From Polytrichum commune (lineage: Eukaryota > Streptophyta > Polytrichopsida > Polytrichales > Polytrichaceae): a stretch of DNA of 64,000 bases. The notes beneath the pieces are model-generated. The model was not told the origin of the DNA. It was given only the letters and a program-made list of their open reading frames with translations, and did not search any database. This document shows, in pieces, positions 1 to 10,058 of the stretch. Location of the stretch: positions 48,127,554 through 48,191,553 of the forward strand of contig OX485803.1 in assembly GCA_950295325.1 (NCBI GenBank). The letters are read 5' to 3'. Each line of letters opens with the position of its first letter. Within the stretch, counting starts at the first letter, position 1. Made by a program: the position numbers and the translations under genes.

Positions 1-39
1 GTTTTGTTAATGTTTCAATCATCATCCACCAGGAGTGAT

Positions 40-870
40 GTCGAGCTATTAAAAATCGGCTCTCAAGGATAGGTGGGCCATGCTAGCCTTGCATAGACCG
101 ATTTGGAGGTATCCTACCCCAAACGAGTCTTTCGGGGGAGGTAGATTTGGGTAGGGGCAGCTGCCCCACAAAGAAACCAGGATTTCTTGGACCCATCCGA
201 AAACTTCTGTCCGCCCCGCCCAACTTTCAAAAAAACCATTGCCCTTGCATTCTTGAAGGCCACTTCTGCACAAATCCCATATTGAGTGCATTTCATCTCC
301 AAAGTCCAAAATCCAATATATATGTTCACTTCCATTGAGTAAATAAGCAATTGACTCGGATTTCATTTTTGAAGTGAAACCGACAATCAAGCATTTAATT
401 AACTTGGAAGTAAAAAATATTACAAAACCCTCATTAGCATTGAGATTATAATTTTGTGACTTACCATTGAAAGGGTCTTTGTCCTTCTAAAGTGGAACTA
501 AAATTAGGTTTAATAAAAATTTAGTATGTTTATTTTAAAATATTTTAGTTGATACCTCCTACTTTCACAAAGTATTCATACACACTCAAACTAATTAAGT
601 GTGATTATGTGTAACTATATATTGGAATTATGTGCATATATATTGGAATTTGGACCTTGGAGATGAAATGCACTCAATATGGGATTTGTGGAGAAGTGGC
701 CTTCAAGAATGCAAGGGCAATGACTTTTTGAAAGTCAGGTGGGGCGGGCATAAGTTTTCGGGTGGGTCCAGAAAATACTGGTTTCTTTGTGGGGCAACTG
801 CCCCTACCCGAATCTACCTCCCCCGAAAGGCTCGTAGGGAGTATGATATCGTCGTCCAACTGATTTGGGA
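40..870. repeat. Foldback repeat, family H (Harbinger right-arm sequence)
   Basis: Positions 110-600 match the sequence downstream of the two SANT-like genes (11270-11690 and 15600-15900). Positions 630-850 are an inverted copy of about 140-340, so the segment can fold into a hairpin with a ~290 bp loop. The outermost part (40-106) also resembles 9346-9425. I read it as a non-autonomous derivative of the Harbinger-type elements at 9.7-18.9 kb. The short open frames on both strands are mirror images of one another and are not genes. Confidence 0.7.
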
Positions 871-1179
871 CTTAGGACAACGTGTCGCATGTGCATGTCT
901 TATTTTGGTACCTAAAAATCACTCAAAGTTTGATGTACCATTATTCAATCGACTTTGTAAGCCGGGTGGGGCCGGAAATAACCGAGACTCTATTTGAATT
1001 AAATTTTATTGATTTTGCTAGAACATCATTGCACTAGCATATTCAAGAAGTGTGCTAATATTATTAAAATGGAACAAAGGATAGCAACTAAATAATGTTA
1101 TGGAGATGTGCAAGGATAAGGTCCTAAACTTTTCACCCAACTTTCCAAATGGGGTTCGAAACACGATGAGTGAGCTATA

Positions 1180-2767
1180 GTGACTCCAAAAACCGAGTCT
1201 ATGCAAGGAACTTGTAACTTCAAATGACGATGCCAGAAACAAGAGTGATCAAAATCAAAAGCTATAAAACCAAAATTGTAGAGTGTAAAGTTCTACACAC
1301 CATTGTAATGATAAATTCATGATTTCAATTACAACAAAGTAGATAAAGACGTTGAAGAAAAGTATGTACATAGACTTGGTTTTTGCACTACAATGTAGAA
1401 GACACCTTAAAATTTGTCCATCGCCCTTTTGCAGCTAAAACAATTGCAATTCGATCAGGCATGCTAGCATACAATCCTTTACACTCCTCTAGACTAATAA
1501 AGTCGCAAACTTTTTGCACTCGAACCCATAATTGAAGAATACCATTGGGAGGACTAGAGTATGAGTTCAGTCGCCATTTCAGTAAAACCCATATGTGCTC
1601 AATAGGATTTAAGTCAAGGGAATGTGCATGCCACTCTAAAACACAAATTGGTTGCTTCCTAAACCATTCTCGAACAATCTTGGTTGTATGCACAACAACA
1701 TTGTCTTGTTGAAAAATTATTTCTTCAAGATTGAACACAAATGCAAGCAATGTACTACACAAATCTTGCTCTAAAATTGCAATGTAGCCTCTACTATTCA
1801 AGTCCCTTTGTATATTATGCAATGACCCCAATCCTCTACAAGTCAAACAACCCCAAAGCATTATAAAGCCTCCACCATGCTTCACAATTTGGTTCACAAC
1901 ATGCATAGGGATGTTTTCTTTGTCCCCTATCCAACACCAAGTCCTCCCATCTAAATTGAAACGGCATATTTTAGTTTCATCACTAAGCACCACCCGCTCC
2001 CAATCACTCACAGTCCAATCTTTGTGCATTTGAGCAAAGTGAAATCTGTCTTTGATGTTCTTCCGACTCAAAGCATGCTTTTTAACCTTCGTAAAAGAAG
2101 ACAATCCTTGTTCTCTCAACGCATTCCTCAAGGTATTGTCGCACATCTATACACCCATCTCTCTTCCAAACACTTTTGATGCCTCTGTTGAAGTTTTGAA
2201 ACCGCCAACAGTAACTAGCCGTGAAGCATAGCGCTTCTCCCACTCTGTTAGGACCTTAGGACGACCTCCTTTAGACAAATCTACACTCGTAAAAAACCTC
2301 TTTCTCACTCTATTAACTGTAGGTTATGCCAAACCCACACTCTTTGCAATCTCTCTACTGCTCCTCCCCTTCTCTATCAAGGCTACAATATTTTTCTCTT
2401 TCTCTCGTGAAATGGGTCTCATCTTTCTATACAACCTCCACAAAGGCACAAGAAGTATTCAACACGATACACACGAAACCCTCAATTTTTTTTTGACTCA
2501 AAACGATGAAGGAACAAGAAAATGAGAGCTCTCAAAGAAGATAGCAAGCGGCACCTCAAAAATTGAGTCTATGCGACGTCGACATCTATCTTCCTCTCAC
2601 CAAAACCCTAGTGAAGTTGATGACATCACCATGACATCATTTGAGAGTCAACTTCTAGTTCTTTTATAATTACATTTTACATTTCCTAATTATATCATTA
2701 TCTTTTGTGAAATGCCCATGAAAGTCCTTGTTTGATGCATAGATCTAGACTCGGTTTTTGTAGCTCT
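1180..2767 (-). mobile_element. Tc1/mariner-type DNA transposon with TA target site
   Basis: A transposase frame lies between imperfect terminal inverted repeats at 1180-1201 and 2746-2767. They match at 17 of 22 positions, with core ACAAAAACCGAGTCTA on the right and CCAAAAACCGAGTCTA on the left. Each is flanked by TA (1178-1179 and 2768-2769), the Tc1/mariner target. The same motif recurs inverted inside each end, near 1371-1387 and 2561-2578, so each ~200 bp end is bounded by an inverted pair. The ends were located by eye. The transposase is broken, so the copy is not autonomous. Confidence 0.75.
1388..2422 (-). pseudogene. Tc1-like (DD34E) transposase, two premature stops
   Basis: Read from the ATG at 2422, one frame runs 344 codons to the stop at 1388-1390, broken only by stops at codon 33 (2326-2324) and codon 92 (2149-2147). 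The first ~70 residues look like a helix-turn-helix pair split by a GGRPK linker. The catalytic part is well kept: VLSDET gives Asp ~148, GGGFIMLWG follows, IIFQQDN gives Asp ~240, and LDLNPIEHIW gives Glu ~275. That leaves 34 residues between the last two, the Tc1 DD34E spacing. Tc1 transposases cut and paste their element at TA sites. Length fits the family (about 340). Two nonsense codons and no frameshift suggest fairly recent loss. From the ATG at 2146 only the catalytic half could be made. Confidence 0.88.
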
Positions 2768-2862
2768 TAATAAAAATTAAAAAAAATTAAAAACTCCTCA
2801 AAGAAGGATCAAATCCACGATTTCATCTCGCTTTGAGGGACTTTATATATAACTCTAATGTT
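2430..2862. other. Right end of Tc1 element and unassigned flank
   Basis: This holds the untranslated right part of the Tc1 element up to 2767, then about 95 bp of AT-rich flank. No gene was seen. Confidence 0.5.
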
Positions 2863-3055
2863 TAGGGGGGATTTTGGGCATAATCAGCCAAGAACCTAGT
2901 GTTTCCAAGACCAACCGGTAACGTGTTCACGTCTTTCGGTTTTCCTTTATAAAATCATGGATACTTTGTAAATTCTTCTAAATGGATCGATAATTTTCCT
3001 AAAGTCTTGAATTTCAACTGGTTATTTCTACACCAACTGGTTCATTTGTAACTAC
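2863..3055 (+). repeat. Family E repeat, left arm
   Basis: Begins with GGGGGATTTTGGGCATAA and runs through a CCTAGTG, CCAACCGG, CTTTCGGTTTT series of landmarks shared with 37291-37460 and 62257-62440. Its inner end joins a family A MITE at 3048, an order also seen near 39000-39075. It is part of a short inverted-repeat element described at 62257-62895. Confidence 0.7.
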
Positions 3056-3462
3056 ACTAAATATTGTATTTAGTGTCGCCATTTCTATTTGTCTTGCTCA
3101 ATACTAATTGTAAACCGCCCATGCAGTGTCACCAACACTAAATGTAAATCTAACATCATTTGTTATGCCTTGTAAAAATTGGGCATAGTAGACTTATAAT
3201 GTTGCAATTACTATCATTTACAGAATGATTCTTCATCCAAATGTCAATCATCTCTAACAATATCTCATTACAAAATTGTTAGGATGTGGAATTATATCAA
3301 TCCTTTGTTTCAATAATTGACATTTGGATGAACTAAAAGTAGGTTGGGATCACAATACTTTTGTAAACTTATGCAAAAGAAGTGTCACTATAAAAGTGAC
3401 TTGAGTTATGACATGAATTTCATATGACACCAAATACAAAATTTAGTGTAGTAGTGGGTTCT
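3048..3462. mobile_element. MITE, family A
   Basis: The ends are inverted repeats: CTACACTAAATATTGTAT at the left and, reversed, CTACACTAAATTTTGTAT at the right. It is about 415 bp, with no coding capacity. Internal landmarks TTGTAAACCGCCC and GTGTCACCAACA recur at 5680-5712 and 12190-12225. Short length, terminal repeats and several dispersed copies make it a miniature inverted-repeat element. The parent transposon is unknown. Confidence 0.78.
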
Positions 3463-3544
3463 CCCCGTTCATTGATATATATACCTTGAATACACAAAAC
3501 AAGCTGCACACAATTTGGTAAACAATGACCTCCTCCTCATTGGT

Positions 3545-4430
3545 TATGGCACCGGAAGATATTTGCAATATGGATGAGACTGGTTAATTTTATCATGCCC
3601 AACCAAACAAGACACTAAGTGGAAGGAAAAGTTCGTGGGCGCAAAATTTTGAAGGATCATCTCACTCTTACTCATGCACACCAAATACCAACAAGTTGAA
3701 ACCCGTGTTTATTTATTTACAAGTCTCTACACCCAAGATGCTTTGGAAGGTGGTTGCCAACACATTATGTGTGGTGGTTTGCAAACCAAATGGCCTAGTT
3801 GACATGAAGAATATTTGAGAGTTGGATAATGAGCTTTCATGTATATTTCAAATCTCAAAAGCAGAAGTTACTATTAATTATGGATAGTTTTGCAACTCGT
3901 TTCCTCAAGCATGTTGGTAGGGGTGAATCATTTGGTTTTTCAACTTTGTAGTTGAGTAATATTATTGTTACCACGAAATGTTACGAGTGTCGTACAACCT
4001 TTGGATCAAGGAATAATTGCTTCATTCAAAGTTCAATATAAGAAGAATCTTTTGGAATGGATTCTCTCTCAGCTTGATTCTCTTATTATTCACTACAACT
4101 TGAGGAAAATAGCGCCTAATGCCAGACATGCTATTATGTGGTGCTCTCAAGTGTGGAGGGAGACGCATCCCCAAATCATACGAAATAGCTAAAGGATGTC
4201 CAAGATTTACTTACTGACAGGAGTGCCAATTTTGCTATGGATGATGAAAGAGAGAAATTAAGAACGAAAGAAAGAACAAATGAATTGGCAAATCTCATTT
4301 CCTTTTAAAAACTTAAGAGTGAAGAAATGTCTATTGAAGAATATGTGTAATTGGCAGGAGAAGAAATTATTAATGCATAATACAACATGGTTAAGTTTGT
4401 TAAAAAAATGTGGAAGTGAACCCACAAGTG
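3545..4430 (+). pseudogene. Tigger/pogo-type (CENP-B-like) transposase remnant
   Basis: Conceptual translation in shifting frames gives landmarks of the pogo/Tigger DDE domain in order. NMDETG followed by a stop is near 3570, where the family has the first catalytic Asp. LLLIMDSFATRFLKHVGRG is near 3876-3930 (second Asp). LPRNVTSVVQPLDQGIIASF is near 3968-4027, the most conserved block of the family. A tail with SIEEYV is near 4329-4346. Several stops and frameshifts separate these, and the N-terminal CENP-B-type DNA-binding part was not found. It is clearly dead. The terminal repeats of its element were not located; the MITE just upstream has unrelated ends. Confidence 0.82.
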
Positions 4431-4632
4431 TTAATCATCAGCCTTGGTTCACACTGATATACTCTCTTAATGGATGTAATGGGTGGATCACTCCAATTTA
4501 AGCAATCGTCACGTTTGCTCCCTAGATTTGAAGATCATTTCACCGGTTCATATAATATATCATGCATGTAAGTTAAGCTCCTCACATGATTCATAGTGGT
4601 GAACAGGTACTACAATGACTCGGAAGTTGAAT

Positions 4633-5195
4633 ATGATATATATGTATATAGAATTCATTCATTCCAACGTAACGTCCTTCTCAATCAACCAGTGCTGACC
4701 TAAGTTTATTATATGGCGTGCCATGAAGGCTTAGATTCGTGACAGCGGTTGATAACCTATAAGGTACGGAAACATGAGCACCTCGCGCTTGAAGAAGAAA
4801 TGATTGAAGAGTTTTGTTGCCAATCTATTGTCTTATAAGTATAAACTTAAGAAGAAAATCTTGATGCAAATCCCGCAAGTTCCATGGACAAATCCTCAAA
4901 TTGGGGGTGATATTAGATACATTTTTGGGGGGTGCACTGTATTAAACATGTACGACTATACCTAAGTGCACGAAAGGGGTATTAATTAGAATTATGTCGT
5001 ATTACATATACATATGCCACACAAATTATAATTCGTAGTCATGTATATATGAAGGACCTTTAGAAAATATACAAATTGTGTACTTGTATGGTAGTGCCAC
5101 TAGACTATATAGCATAAGTCTTAAAAATAATTTAAATGTTATTGAATTATGTTGGTATCAAAAGGGACCAACAATAAGTGGACATATGATCTGAT
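4633..5195 (+). repeat. Left inverted arm of element X
   Basis: Pairs with 9283-9051 (outer ~230 bp) and 7598-7245 (inner ~350 bp) on the opposite strand. The match is close enough to follow by eye throughout, including the landmark TGATATTAGATACATTT. Confidence 0.85.
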
Positions 5196-6600
5196 TGATC
5201 ACTTGATGGTAGACTTAGAAAGAATGTTAGTTGCATTAGCTTGTATGACATACATTGGAGACTTAGATGCTTTTGAGTTGCATCTGGGAGATGAAAAAGT
5301 ATTGGACGGCTTTATTGATGGATGCTAAGGGTTTGCATTTTACATATGATAGGGGTTGATTGTTATTCAAAAGTATATTTGTATACTTATGTTGATGACC
5401 ATATGAATGTAAGTTTTTTTTATGTATGCACATTGTCACTTGTATTTTCTGTCATTGAAATCATATGTGTATCGCTTTCACGAGTTCATTCAGAAGGTTC
5501 AAAGTCAAAATGAGATTCTTAATAAGGTGAAGATGGATGTAGAGGGGTTAAAGAAGCAAATTGAATTGTAGAAAGGGTCGTGAGGGCGTTCGAGGACATG
5601 GCTGTTGAAGGGGAATCAAGTTGCAGCACATTAAATATGATATTTAGTGTCACCAATTCTAGCCATCTTGGTCAATACTAATTGTAAACCGCGGTATAGT
5701 GTCACCAACATTGTTTGTCATTCCTTGTACATTTTTGGGGGAATTATAGATTACAGTGTTGTAATTACTGTCACTTACCAAGTGATTTCTCATCCAAATT
5801 TCAATCATCCAAATTTCAATACTTCGACACAAGTTGCTGACAAGAGAGGGTAGGGTTTTGGCCAATGGATGAACATCATGATCCATCCATCCATCCATCC
5901 ATCATCATAAGTATTTGTTCACTTACTCATAAGAAGTGTCATCCGAAAATGTTACCATAGTGACACTAAAAACCATACTTAGTGTAGTATTTTGGAGAAG
6001 GCCCTGGAAAGTTGGCAACATGCAGCTGAAGAACTCGAGGTTTGGAACCTTAACGAACTTGCCGCGCTTCGGGAGCAATTTGAATCGCATGAGGCCAGGG
6101 TTTCAACGTCCAGGTTAATTTATTTCCCACCCCAATTCCTTTTGTGCTCTTAGATCCATTAGAGCCGAGGCTAGGGTTGAACTTGTAAATGTTCCAATAG
6201 GTGAACGTGCATTCCGTTGCAGGGGCTTTGAACCCGAGTTTGGCTGCAAACTTGCAACGTGTAAGCACACAGTATCACACATCCTGAGCATTTTCACACT
6301 TTTTCTAAGACTCTGAAGTGTAATCTGAAGAGTTGTGAGAAAGAATTGCATCCAGAGTGGTGGTGGTCAGTGGCAGGCCTCCAAAACCCATGCATCACAA
6401 AGTATGTCTCGGGCCAGCATTCACCAGGTTCGGGGGTCGTGAAGAAGATGCGGGACTTCAAGGTGAGAATCGCACACCATGGACGCATGCGTTCAATGTC
6501 ATTCCCTATGACTATGAGGTCCAGCAGTCTCGAGCAAGTTTTGAGGGTCGATCGACGACAAATCCTTCAAGTCAAAGCTAAAGGGCTGTTTATGATGTGA
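5148..6600 (+). pseudogene. Decayed coding sequence of unknown family, coiled-coil part
   Basis: I do not recognise the family. A 59-codon frame from an ATG at 5148 to a stop near 5326 begins inside the left arm of element X. A second stretch (about 5485-5565) reads EFIQKVQSQNEILNKVKM and looks like a coiled coil. Near 5580-5625 the reading VRAFEDMAVEGESSCS runs up to the MITE at 5622. Beyond it (5990-6112) comes LEKALESWQHAAEELEVW and then LAALREQFESHEA, again a heptad-rich acidic and hydrophobic pattern. That stretch ends at a plausible GT donor near 6113; GGCTTTGAACCCG after the AG near 6220 could be the next exon. Frames shift and stops occur, so it is broken. It may be a captured host gene fragment or a transposon gene; I cannot tell which. 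Confidence 0.45.
5622..5985. mobile_element. MITE, family A, inside decayed coding sequence
   Basis: Left end CACATTAAATATGATATTT and right end, reversed, CTACACTAAGTATGGTTTT are imperfect inverted repeats of the family A type. Internal landmarks match 3100-3350. It sits between two coiled-coil-like coding stretches and so appears to have split a reading frame. A CATC-type tetranucleotide run lies at about 5881-5907 within it. Confidence 0.75.
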
Positions 6601-7244
6601 ATTGATGTTCATAGAAATTGAATTGGGAGGCAAGAACACTGAATTGGGGTGACTGTGCTATGCACTATAGAGTCGTAGGTGATTGATTGACGAGAGTGAG
6701 AGCCAATGTCGCATGAGTCCCGTGCTGTTTACTTTGGATTCACGTCAAGTACTTACAAGTTTGGGAATCACTGTATTGTAGATTGTGAGTCCTTGAGAGT
6801 GTTATTGGATTCATTGTTCAAGCGTCTAGAAAGCTTCATCACTCACTGGATTGCAGTTTGGAGTTCCTATCACTATATTCATTAATTGGAGACTTTAGAA
6901 AGTCTCAAAATATATGCAAATGGTTTAATATTTGGTCCAGATTCTTATTGTGATGACATGTATTTGTGCCAAATTGGTTAGTGTTGCCCACACGAATTGC
7001 TTTATTAAGTCACATTGAATATATATTTGTGTTTTCCTTGTTCTTTATTTGAGAACCATGTCCTTAAGTAGTCTCAAAATCATGAAAAAGTCTCCAATTA
7101 CCAAATGTAATGATTCCTGAGATTTACTTTAGATTCACAATGAGTTTGGAGGCCTACCACTGACCACAACCACTTGGCCTGCCAGACATGTGCCCCAATA
7201 CTAGATGAATGAACATTGAATACCAAATTCTATTCTAATTAAAG
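6601..7244. other. Interior of element X, nothing recognised
   Basis: AT-rich sequence between the decayed coding stretch and the right arm of element X. No convincing open frame or repeat was seen. Confidence 0.5.
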
Positions 7245-7598
7245 CGAGCCCAACTTATCGTATGTCCACTTATTGTTGGTTCCTTTTTGATACCAACATA
7301 AGTCAATAACATTTATTTTTTTAAATTGAAAAACTTATGCTATATAGTCTAGTGGCACTATCATACAAGTACACATTTTGTATATTTTTTAAAGGTCCTC
7401 CACATATATACATAACTACAAGTTATGATTTGTGTAGTATATGTATATGTAGTACAGAAAAGTCAAATCAATACCCCTTTAATGCACTTAAGTATAGTCG
7501 TACATGTTTAGTACAGTGCAACCCCCAGAAATGTATCTAATATCACCCCCAATTTGAGGATTCGTCCATGGAACTTGCGGGATTTGCATCAGATTTTC
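7245..7598 (-). repeat. Right inverted arm of element X, inner piece
   Basis: Reverse complement of about 4845-5195. It ends at 7598 with AGATTTTC, where a 1.45 kb element has inserted. The arm resumes at 9051. Confidence 0.85.
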
Positions 7599-9050
7599 GG
7601 CCGGGGATTCGTGGCACTCAAGTAAAGTCATCCGGTAACGAAAATCGGATGAGTCCATCACGAAGCTCGGATGGAGCTTACTTTAGTGAAACACCTCCGA
7701 GTTGGCATGTAAGACCTATTTTCTCCCTCATAGTTATTTTATAAATATTAATTAGTTGGCAAGGGGCAATGATGTGGCCTTGGATGCTCTAAGCCTATTT
7801 TCTAACCTCCCATGAGTTGTTTCCAAGGCAATGATGTGGCTTTGAATTCCACATGGTTATTTTGATAAATATCGCAAGATATCAACGTGTGCAATATATA
7901 ATTATGACGTGTTGTCATAGACTCTCTTTTTTGTTCATAATTCATTTATTTTGCACGGGTGTGATTGCTCAAACATTTGTAATATGTCAAAATAATATAT
8001 ATCACCTTATGGTAAATTGGTGAACTAAAAAAATCAATTCATTATTATTATTATTATTATTATTATAAGATATTTATTTCAAAATAAATAATATACACCA
8101 TGTGATTTTAAAGATAATACAATATGTGATGAGGATAAATTATTACAATAATTCAGATAGGCTATAGTCAGAAACTTATGATTTTCTAAGTATACCCCAT
8201 CCATAACGTTGTCCTACAAGTCTAATTCCAAATAACATATCATTTATTTATACCTTATATTATATTACCTAAAAATTTTTATTTTTATTTATATAATATT
8301 TTGTTATATGTTTTATATTCTATCTTCATTGTTTCATTTTGGTCATCTTATGAACACTTGCACTAATCTATCATTAGAATGACAAAGATAATTTTAAATG
8401 GTAAGTCACAAAATTATAACCTCAATGTTAATGAGGAGTTTGTAATGTTTTTGACCTCCAAGTTAATTACATGCTTCATTGATGGTTTCACTTCCGGAAT
8501 GAAATCCCAATCAATTGCTTATTTACTAAATAGAAGTGCACATATATATTGGATTTTAGACCTTGAAGGTGAAGTGCACTCAATATGGGATTTGTAGTCA
8601 AGCGGCCTTCAAGAATGCAAGGGAAATGTTTTTTTCGAAGTTGGGCAAGGCGGACAACAATTTTCGGTCAGGTTTAGAAAATTTCTCTAGAAGGTTGCCC
8701 CAACCCGGATTTGATACCTCCGAAAGTTCGTGAGGGGGTATTTAACGTCCGCCCATGTTAATTTTTCTTTAAAATAACCGGATTAGTAGTGATAGGTTGG
8801 CACCACAAGATGCCCCCACTTGCTTCTATATGAGGCATTATTTATTTTTTATGTCTATACCCCTTTATATTGGTGCCTTAAGTATTAGATTAGGCTAGGA
8901 TTTTTAAAACTACTAAAACTTGGTATTTTTAAAACCCTTGAGACAAGGAGATGACGACGTATGGAAGTATCTAAAGTGGTTCATCTCATCTGCAAGCGAT
9001 GAATGAACTCTCACTAATGAGAATACATGAATGCCACAAATCCCTGGCCT
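7599..9050. mobile_element. 1.45 kb non-autonomous transposon with terminal repeats and target duplication
   Basis: Terminal inverted repeats are GGCCGGGGATTCGTGGCA at 7599 and, reversed from the right end, GGCCAGGGATTTGTGGCA; over 22 bp they match at 19. AGATTTTC flanks both sides (7591-7598 and 9051-9058). The uninterrupted arm at about 4845-4855 carries it once, which gives an empty-site comparison. An 8-9 bp duplication and GG-starting ends fit a Mutator-like element; hAT is the alternative. The inside holds no transposase. It contains an ATT microsatellite (8041-8066) and a family H fragment (8379-8745), so at least three insertion layers are stacked here. Confidence 0.85.
8379..8745 (-). 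repeat. Family H fragment
   Basis: Inverted relative to 11270-11540. It shares CACTCAATATGGGATTTGT and the GGCCTTCAAGAATGCAAGGG landmark with 640-715. It is carried inside the 7599-9050 element. Confidence 0.7.
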
Positions 9051-9343
9051 AGATTTTCTTCTTTATACTTATACGACAATAGTTTGGCAACAAAAGTCTT
9101 AAACCATTTCTTCTTTGAGCATGAGGTGCTCATGTTTCCGTACCTTATAGGTTATCAACCGCTGTCACGAATCTAAGCCTTCATGGCACGCCATATAATA
9201 AACTTAGGTCAGCACTGGTTGATTGAGAAGGGCGTTACATTAGAATGAATGAATTATATATACATATATATCATATTCAAGTTGATTGAGAAGGACGTTA
9301 TATATGTTAGAATGAATTCTATATACATATATATCATATTATT
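9051..9343 (-). repeat. Right arm of element X, outer piece, with a terminal ~60 bp duplication
   Basis: Positions 9051-9283 are the reverse complement of 4633-4860. The last ~60 bp (9222-9283, from GGTTGATTGAGAAGG through ATATATCATATT) is repeated imperfectly at 9283-9343. Confidence 0.75.
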
Positions 9344-9509
9344 GAGCTATTAAAAACTTAAATTTCTAGCTTTTCCTATTAAGATGGGTGGGCTAAGTTA
9401 ACCTTGCATAGGTCAATCCAAGATTTAAGATGGTGGGTCCCATGACCATATACTCTAACCTCCCTAATATCATGCCTATGGCATATTAAATTACATGTCA
9501 TATTAAGGA

Positions 9510-9700
9510 GTACGATTTGCTCTACAAAACAACACGTTCTTCCTGAATTAATATGTATAAAATGCTGATATTTTTGAAAATAGTCTTAATCATCAACGAG
9601 CACCCTGTATCACTTTTTGAGTTATTGATAGATTGTCCCTGCAAATGCATGTTCATCCTGTTTCATTGAGGCATTGAGAATGGGCCTTAGTGGTGCGCAA
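9510..9700 (+). repeat. Family J repeat, outer part
   Basis: Reverse complement of about 25560-25740 at roughly 80 percent identity by eye, sharing GATTGTCCCT and AAATGCATGTTCATCCTG. It ends where the family H element begins. The inner part of the same family appears at 15965-16260. Confidence 0.72.
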
Positions 9701-10058
9701 ATGACAGCTCCACCGCCGTTTGGCCAGGCGGAGGGCGACGAACTTCATCTCCGGATGGATGGCGGCCCTCCCTCCGCCGGCTGTGGGAGGCGGAGCGGAC
9801 CGTCCGCCCCAGCCCGGAAGGGACGGGTCCGCCTCCATCAGCCACGGTGATTTCCACCATGGTTTAGGGAAATTCCCTCAGTAACTACCTTAAACCGGTT
9901 TCTAAAAAAAGAGTTCCAACTCCTTTGCAAGGAGGTTTAAGGAAGAGCTTAGCTCACCTTAAGCTCTCACTTCTTGTTTCTCGCTCTCTCATTCACTTAA
10001 GCATATTGAGGATTTAGTTGGGCGGGCCACTTACAAGTTAGGGCTCTTTATTTATACT

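Larger units (their letters stand above)
4633..9283. mobile_element. DNA transposon with ~0.56 kb inverted arms (element X)
   Basis: Positions 4633-5195 reappear in inverted orientation as 7245-7598 plus 9051-9283, with a 1.45 kb later insertion between the two pieces. Arms of this length are typical of Mutator-like and foldback elements. The interior, 5196-7244, holds decayed coding sequence and a MITE. No transposase was recognised inside. The outer ends fade out near 4633 and 9283, and I could not find a target-site duplication. Transposon status is inferred from arm symmetry alone; an inverted duplication is the alternative. Confidence 0.6.
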
